Of a stretch of DNA of 25,797 nucleotides, positions 20,611 through 25,797 are shown in pieces. Position 1 is the first letter of the stretch, and each line of letters opens with the position of its first letter. The notes under the pieces were generated by a model. That model was not told where the DNA came from. It did not search any database and was given only the letters and a program-made list of their open reading frames with translations. The stretch spans positions 1,515,959-1,541,755 of the forward strand of contig CM074821.1 of the NCBI GenBank assembly GCA_037447605.1. Direction: 5' to 3'. This stretch comes from Zygnema circumcarinatum (Eukaryota; Streptophyta; Zygnematophyceae; Zygnematales; Zygnemataceae). A program made the position numbers and the translations under genes.

Positions 20611-21735
20611 TCCCACAGAAAGGTACCATAGAGTAAGGAAAGTTCCCGTTTTCATTATGTGAGTAGGCAGGTTAGGGTTAGGGGTAGGCAGAAGGGGAGG
20701 AGGGAGGTAGGGCTGGCATGCGATCAAATTGCAGTCCTTGTTGGATCCCGTGAGCCCCAACCCAAGGCAAAGGCAGGCTCACGTGAGGACGCCTGATTCG
20801 ATTCTTCTTTTTAAAAAAATTAAGGAAAGAATTTTTTATTTTTAGATGCCTTTACATGCGATCATGTGAGTGCTGTGTGATCATTTGACCCCATGTGGAA
20901 CCCAGAAAATTTATCTGAAATATTGGTGGAAACGAAACACTACTAGTGTCGAGAATTCCCGAAGACTGGGGTGTCATCTAGCGCTTTTTCAAACAATAGG
21001 TGGACCAACTCCGCGTGCGTTACCTATCCGATTAGTTTTACGTTTACCCTACTACCATTAATTTGAACTGAATTGTTCAATGTTCAAATGAAAGGTTTCA
21101 TTTGTACTATTGAACACCCGACATCAACAGTTTTTCAAATTCAGTAATGTAAGACAAAGTTCAAAAGTTCGAAGTCTCAGGCCGGGGTTCCATTGAGCCG
21201 GTCAACGTTCTGAGCAACACGGTTTTGGGATCTACTCGGGAGCGGACGGCCGACGTGGCACCGACGTGGCACCAACGAGGGAGAAGTGAGAGATGGATAG
21301 AGGGAGAGTGGGAGCGAGAAAGTTGGACAAGGAGAGAGGTAGAGGGTGAGAGGAAAGGGACACAAAGAGGGAGAAATGGAAGAGACAAGGAGGGTCGGAT
21401 AGAGCGAGGGAGCGAGGAAGACGAATGGGAGTTGCGGACAATGTACGGGAAAAAAACACAGAAGGGGAATGGAGGGGAGAGAAATGGGGGACGGAGAGAG
21501 AATAGGGAGTAGGTAGTGCGGGAGAGAGGGAGAGGGAGAGGGAGAGGGAGTGTGAGAGGGAGGGAGTGCAGGGCGGCCCCCGCATGCTGAGGGAAGGGCA
21601 CGTAGCAGGGCCATGGCAGCCATGGCGGAGGAGTGCCGACGGGTGGGAACGAACGACTGTAGCAACGCTTAGTGTACGAGCACGTACGGAATGATGACGA
21701 GATTTGACGTCACATTCAACTACAGATTTCTGATA
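20609..21735. other. GapB 3' flank and intergenic region
   Basis: No gene is recognised. GGTTAGGGTTAGGGGTAGG near 20671 has two telomere-like units. CAAATGAAA/TTTCATTTG form a 9-bp-stem hairpin with a 2-nt loop at 21085-21104. A GA-rich segment fills about 21280-21570, and GACGTGGCAC is repeated twice near 21252. Short ORFs here are compositional. Confidence 0.5.
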
Positions 21736-22500
21736 GGGTAGTGCTAAATTCACACCTTTATTGTCTAGACACATCCCATTTTTCGCCGGGCAGATTTTAG
21801 GATAGACAAAAAGGATTAAAAACGGAAAATGCTTTTTTCACACCTTTTTGGAATCCGATACACACTTTTTTCCGTCGGGCAGACTTTACCACTGTTTTTT
21901 TTTTTGAACGACAGAAATATGTTAGGGCCTGCCCGAATCCGCTCGGAGCGGAAGATCCGTCCGCCACGAGATCGCTCGCGGGTGTGCGTCCTTCACATGT
22001 GCGGTGAATCTCCGCCGTCGTTTCCTCACAGATCGCACCATGGCAGATCACCATTGGATCTGCAGCCGGGCTAGGTCCCAGCGAATGATACTTGCCCACG
22101 TGTCCCACCAAACCCTTTTTCATATTGGCTCTGTACAAAAGTCATACGGTAGCAGCTTCGAGGAAAGGCGGAATACTTCTTCTACATTTGAGAGCGTGGA
22201 CCAATTAATTTGCCAACTCATAAAAAACACATGGCAGATGGTGATTGGCTGCAAATTGACAATGGCGATCCGCTGCTGGCTGGCCGGTCCAGCTCATAAT
22301 ATTGTGGAGATCTGCGGCTTTTTTTTTGTCTGAGATTTTTTTTGGAAAAAAAAATATTCCCTACGAAAAAGGTCTGTATCGATAACAAAAAGGTCTGAAA
22401 AAGTGTTTTCCGATTTTAAATCCTTTCATGACTATTTTAAAATCTGCCAGCGAAAAAAGGTCTGTGTCTAGACGAAAAAGGTGTGAATCTACCAGTACCC
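21736..22500. mobile_element. Foldback/MITE-like element A, 8-bp target duplication TTCTGATA
   Basis: The element starts GGGTAGTGCTAAATTCACAC and ends as the diverged inverse, GTGAATCTACCAGTACCC. It is flanked on both sides by TTCTGATA (21728-21735 and 22501-22508). Each arm contains the phrases TCACACCTTT, TGTCTAGACAC and GCAGATTTTA. The interior carries the GAATCCGCTCGGAGCGG module shared with elements B and C. At 765 bp without a transposase ORF it is non-autonomous. The 8-bp duplication fits hAT-type integration, but the family is not proven. Confidence 0.8.
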
Positions 22501-22878
22501 TTCTGATATTGTACAAAATACCGTACAGCTCACCTGCGGCCGTACAGTACAATACAGGACAGGACAACCGTTACACGACGATCCGATACGATACGATAAG
22601 ATACGATACGATATGAAAAAAATACCAGACGATACAATGTGATGTACAGTAGACCCCCCCAATATTTTCGCCATGGTTTCGGCAAATATGGGGCGAAAAT
22701 ATTGGGTAGCGAAAATATAAGGGTGTCCGTGTTAACAATAGGCGGCCGGTATTAGGTTAAGAGTTAATGTTTGTTCGTACGTATCGCGTCGTATCGTACC
22801 GTATCGAACCCAAGCAGAAGAGGAGAGGAGCGAGCGCCTCGTACGGCGGCAAGTGCGGGAAGAGTCGTTGAGCCCGTA

Positions 22879-22943
22879 ACGGCTAGTACAGCTAGTACGG
22901 CTAGTAAGGCAAGTACAGTACGGCTAGTACGGCTAGTACGGAT
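22879..22943. repeat. ~10-bp tandem repeats of GCTAGTACGG
   Basis: The unit GCTAGTAC(A/G)G is repeated about seven times. Related runs occur near 24950-24990 and 25385-25435 within the same transposon family. GATAC and GTATC runs (22575-22616, 22778-22805, 25286-25310) are a second simple-repeat component of the family or its flank. Confidence 0.7.
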
Positions 22944-22951
22944 ATTAATGC

Positions 22952-24922
22952 GGAAAATTCTATTCTCACACCTTTTTTGTCTACGCACAGACCTCTTTTC
23001 GCTGGGCAGATTTTAAAATAGACAAAAAAGGAACACACCTTTCACACCTTTTTTTTTGGGTAGTGATATTTCCACCCCTTTTTTGGATCCAAACACCCCT
23101 TCCCGGCCGGGCAAATTTCAAAAAGGATTAAAAACGGAAAATGCTTTTTTCACACCTTTTTGGAATCGATACCACCCTCCATCGGCAGATTTTATTTCTG
23201 CGAAACAAGGAAAATGATAACCCGTCACCCAATTTGAATATCCCGCCTACCTGATTTTTTTTTTCACGCGTGCGGTCAATCGCAGCCGTCGATTCCCTCG
23301 CAGATCGCCACTCGGCAGATCACTATTTGATCTGCAGCCGGGCTCGGTCACAGCGCATGGCACGGGCCCACGTATCCCGCCAAAGTCCTCTCAAAAGTGT
23401 GTTCGTACAAATGTCGTACGGTCGCAACTTGAGGAACCCAAAATTTGGTACATTGAGATCTTAGACCAATCAAAATTTCCACGTCATTAATGTAACACGT
23501 GGCAGATGTTGATTGGCTGTGAGGTAACAATGACGAGATCTCGGGCCGAGGGACGCGCGCACTCGCACGTGCGGTTTGGCTTTGACGGGACTCGTGGGAG
23601 CTTTCCATTCGCTAAGATCGAGCCCGGCTGCAGATCGAACGGTGATCTGCAGTGGTGCGATCTGCGAGGGAAATCGACAGATGCGATTGACACACACGTG
23701 TGAAGGACGGACACCCGCGTACGATCTCGTGGGGGACGGATCTTCTGCTCCGAGCGGATTCGGGCAGGCAGATATTTCTTTCCCTCAAAAAAAAATTTCA
23801 GGGAGGCGGGATACAGTATTCCAAAATGCGGTGACGGGGTATCATTTTCCTTGGTTAGCAAATAAAATCAGCCGACGGAAGAAGGTGGGTATCGATTCCA
23901 AAAAGGTGTGAAAAAAGCATTTTCTGTTTTTAATCCCTTTTGAAATCTGTCCGGCCGGGAAGGGGTGTTTGGATCCAAAAAAGGGGTGGAAATATCACTA
24001 CCCTTTTTTTTTTCACCTTTTTTTTCATATCTTTTTGGAATCGATACACGCTACTAGTCCTGAGCGGCCGAGCGCCGTGAGACCTTTTTCTGTCGGGCAG
24101 ATTTTACTCCTTATCATTTATCTTCAGAGAAAAAAATATCTGCCTGCCCGAATCCGCTCGGAGCGGAAGATCCGTCCGCCACGAGATCGTTCGCGGGTGG
24201 CCGTCCTTCACACGTGCAATAATTTTCCGCCGTCGATATTCACGCAGATCGCACCATGGCAGATCACCGTTCGATCAGCAGCCGGGCTCTGTCCCACGTG
24301 TCCCATCCAAGCCGGCTCCAAGGACTGTACAAAAGGCGTACGCCCGCAGCTTCGAGGAAAGTCAAAAAACGTAATAATTAAAGTTGAGTGCCTATACCAA
24401 TCACAGTTTGCCACGTCTGAAAAGAGCACGCGGCAGGTGGTGATTGGTTCAAGCTCGCAATATAAGGAATTCAGACTTTCCTCGAAGCTGCGACCGTACG
24501 AGTTGTGTACGGACCAGGAGCTGCTCGGGTGGGACACGTGGGCGTGTGCCATTCGCTGGAATCGAGCCCGGCTGCCGATCGAACGGTGATCGGCCGTGGT
24601 GTGATCTGCTCTAGAATCGACGGTGTATAGTTTCTGCACGTGTGAAGGACGGCCACCCGCGAACGATCTCGTGGCGGACGGATCTTCTGCTCCGAGTGGA
24701 TTCGGGCAGGCCGATATTTTTTTCTTTGAAAAAAACAAGAAGGGATAAAATCTGCCCGATGGAGAAAGGTGTGTATCGATTTCAAAAAGGTGTGAAAAAA
24801 AAGGTGAAAAAAAAAAGGTGAGAAGGTGTGAAAGGTGTGTTCTTTTTCTGTGCTATTTTAAAATCTGCCCGGCGAAAGGAGGCCTGTGTGTAGACAAAAA
24901 AGGTGTGAGAATAGAATTTTCC
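22952..24922. mobile_element. Foldback element C, 8-bp target duplication ATTAATGC
   Basis: The ends are exact inverses (GGAAAATTCTATTCTCAC and GTGAGAATAGAATTTTCC). Both flanks read ATTAATGC (22944-22951 and 24923-24930). The two arms pair through CACACCTTTTTTGTCTA, GCAGATTTTAAAATAG, GAACACACCTTTCACACC and the GAATCCGCTCGG module (24150 and 24690) up to a centre near 24425. Removing the inserted element at 23058-24003 restores continuous arm pairing, which leaves about 1.0 kb of nearly complete palindrome. Confidence 0.8.
23058..24003. mobile_element. Foldback element B inserted into a T-run of element C
   Basis: It starts GGGTAGTGATATTTCCACCC and ends with the exact inverse. The left flank is nine T and the right flank ten T, consistent with an 8-bp duplication of poly-T. 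The long arms (about 23058-23420 and 23590-24003) include GGATCCAAACACCCC, GGAATCGATACC, GATAACCCGTCACC and the GCTCGGAGCGG-type module. No ORF of transposase type is present. Confidence 0.8.
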
Positions 24923-25152
24923 ATTAATGCTAGAACCGTACGGTCAATACGGCTAGTACGGTTCATAAGTCTAATACAGTACGGCTAGTACGGTTAACAC
25001 AGCCTTACCGTACAAAAAAGTGGTTTTGGCAAAATTAGGGCGAAAATATTGGGTAGCGAAAATAAGAGGGGCGAAAATATTTGGGGGGTCTACTGTAATC
25101 AATACGTTGCGATATATCTCGAAACGGTACGGTACGACACAGAATGGCACTA

Positions 25153-25435
25153 CAGTAGACCCCCCCAATATTTTCGCCATGGTTTTGGCAAATATTGGGC
25201 GAAAATATTGGGTAGCGAAAATATAAGGGTGTCCGTGTTAACAATAGGCGGGCGGTATTAGGTTAGAGTTACTGTTTGTTTTTACGTATCGTATCGTATC
25301 GTACCGTATCGAAGCCCAGAAGAAGAGGAGAGGAGCGAGCGCCTCTTACGGCGGCACGTGCGGGAAGAGTCGTTGAGCCCGTAACAGCTAGTACAGCTCG
25401 TACGGCTTGTAATGTCAGTACAGTACGGCTAATAC
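25153..25435. mobile_element. Second copy of the TA-flanked element left part
   Basis: Preceded by TA and starting CAGTAGACCCCCCC, this segment matches 22647-22945 closely over about 280 bp. Shared phrases include GGGTAGCGAAAATATAAGG, GTGTCCGTGTTAACAATAGG, the GTATCGTATCG run, GAGGAGAGGAGCGAGCGCC and GCTAGTAC repeats. No matching right end is seen, so it is truncated or its end lies elsewhere. Confidence 0.75.
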
Positions 25436-25440
25436 GACTA

Positions 25441-25640
25441 CAGTGGGGGGTCCTCATATTTTCGCCATGGTATTGGCTAAAAAGGGGCGAAAATATTGAT
25501 TTTGCAAATATAAGGTTCGTGTTACCAATAGGCGGGCGGTGTTATGTTAGAGTTCATGTTTGTCCGTACACATCGTATCGTCTAATACCATATCGTATCG
25601 TTACGTATCGTAACGTATCGTGTAATATCGTTGTTAGTGT
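25441..25640. mobile_element. Third, diverged copy of the TA-flanked element left end
   Basis: Preceded by TA, it starts CAGTGGGGGGTCC and then follows the family consensus: CATATTTTCGCCATGG, GGGGCGAAAATATTG, ATAAGG, CCAATAGGCGGGCGG and a degenerate GTATCGTATCG run to about 25625. The terminal bases differ from the other copies, suggesting an older or subfamily copy. Confidence 0.65.
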
Positions 25641-25797
25641 ATAGTAGTTAGTCACTAGACAAGTTGTTGTTGGGACATTAGTTTTGTGTGCGTGTGTTGT
25701 GTGTGTGGCCCTTGGCGGCGATGTGCGCCTAGACCGACGGGCGGCGGTACGGACTTTGGTCGGTGGAGAGGCGCGGCGCGGCGGAGTCAGAATTGAC
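25641..25797. other. Window end, no feature recognised
   Basis: A TG-rich stretch (GTGTGCGTGTGTTGTGTGTG near 25685) is followed by GC-rich DNA. No coding exon or repeat-family match is visible before the window ends. Confidence 0.4.

Larger units (their letters stand above)
22647..25095. mobile_element. TA-flanked pogo/Tc1-mariner-like non-autonomous element (host of nested insertions)
   Basis: The left end CAGTAGACCCCCCC is preceded by TA (22645-22646). The right end GGGGGGTCTACTG is followed by TA (25096-25097). The inverted ends continue AATATTTTCGCC. The left subterminal region has an internal palindrome of AATATTTTCGCC and GGCGAAAATATT. TA duplication and CAGTAGACCCCC-type ends are typical of the pogo group of Tc1/mariner. 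Without the insertion at 22952-24922 the element would be about 470 bp. No transposase is encoded. Confidence 0.75.

Noticed and set aside
22771-23016. Short ORFs inside the transposon nest, rich in Ser/Thr/Arg
   Set aside because: They come from GCTAGTAC and GTATC simple repeats. No transposase motif (DDE/DDD or hAT dimerisation) is present.

Overview
The window is nuclear DNA of a photosynthetic eukaryote, most likely a streptophyte (charophyte alga or plant). The main reason is a complete, intron-rich gene for plastid glyceraldehyde-3-phosphate dehydrogenase subunit B (GapB) with its CP12-like C-terminal extension carrying two cysteines. A second complete gene encodes an RCC1-repeat protein that resembles the plant TCF1 subfamily. 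A 100-N scaffold gap, very large low-complexity tracts and nested DNA transposons suggest a large repeat-rich genome; a Chara-like alga is a guess, not a demonstrated identity. The six-frame translations are dominated by spurious low-complexity ORFs; both real genes had to be read by joining exons at GT(GC)..AG borders.

Layout. 1-3050 is an extreme strand-asymmetric tract: about 1.85 kb of C/T minisatellite, a 235-bp ordinary island, about 600 bp of almost pure G, then G/A-rich DNA. A possible last exon of an unidentified plus-strand gene lies at 3062-3104. 4386-10405 (minus) is the TCF1-like gene: ten exons, 447 codons plus stop, with introns filled by sense-strand pyrimidine repeats. One exon lies inside a 546-bp tandem duplication. 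Its upstream region (10483-10736) is packed with CCAAT/ATTGG motifs. A transposon-end fragment then runs into the gap (10812-10911). 10912 to about 14300 (minus) holds a decayed retroelement with a retropepsin-like DTG motif.

16111-20558 (plus) is GapB: eleven exons, 451 codons plus stop, every junction in frame. Upstream lie a 29-bp-arm hairpin carrying two CACGTG cores and a probable 5'UTR intron that contains about nine degenerate 27-bp repeats of AGAATGTTCTGA type. The stop codon abuts a (AG)25 tract.

21736-25640 is a transposon nest. A foldback element has an 8-bp target duplication. A TA-flanked element with pogo-like ends contains a second foldback element (8-bp duplication ATTAATGC), which in turn contains a third. 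More copies of the TA-flanked element's left end follow. The two genes are unrelated in pathway (Calvin-Benson carbon fixation versus a probably nuclear beta-propeller) and point away from each other.
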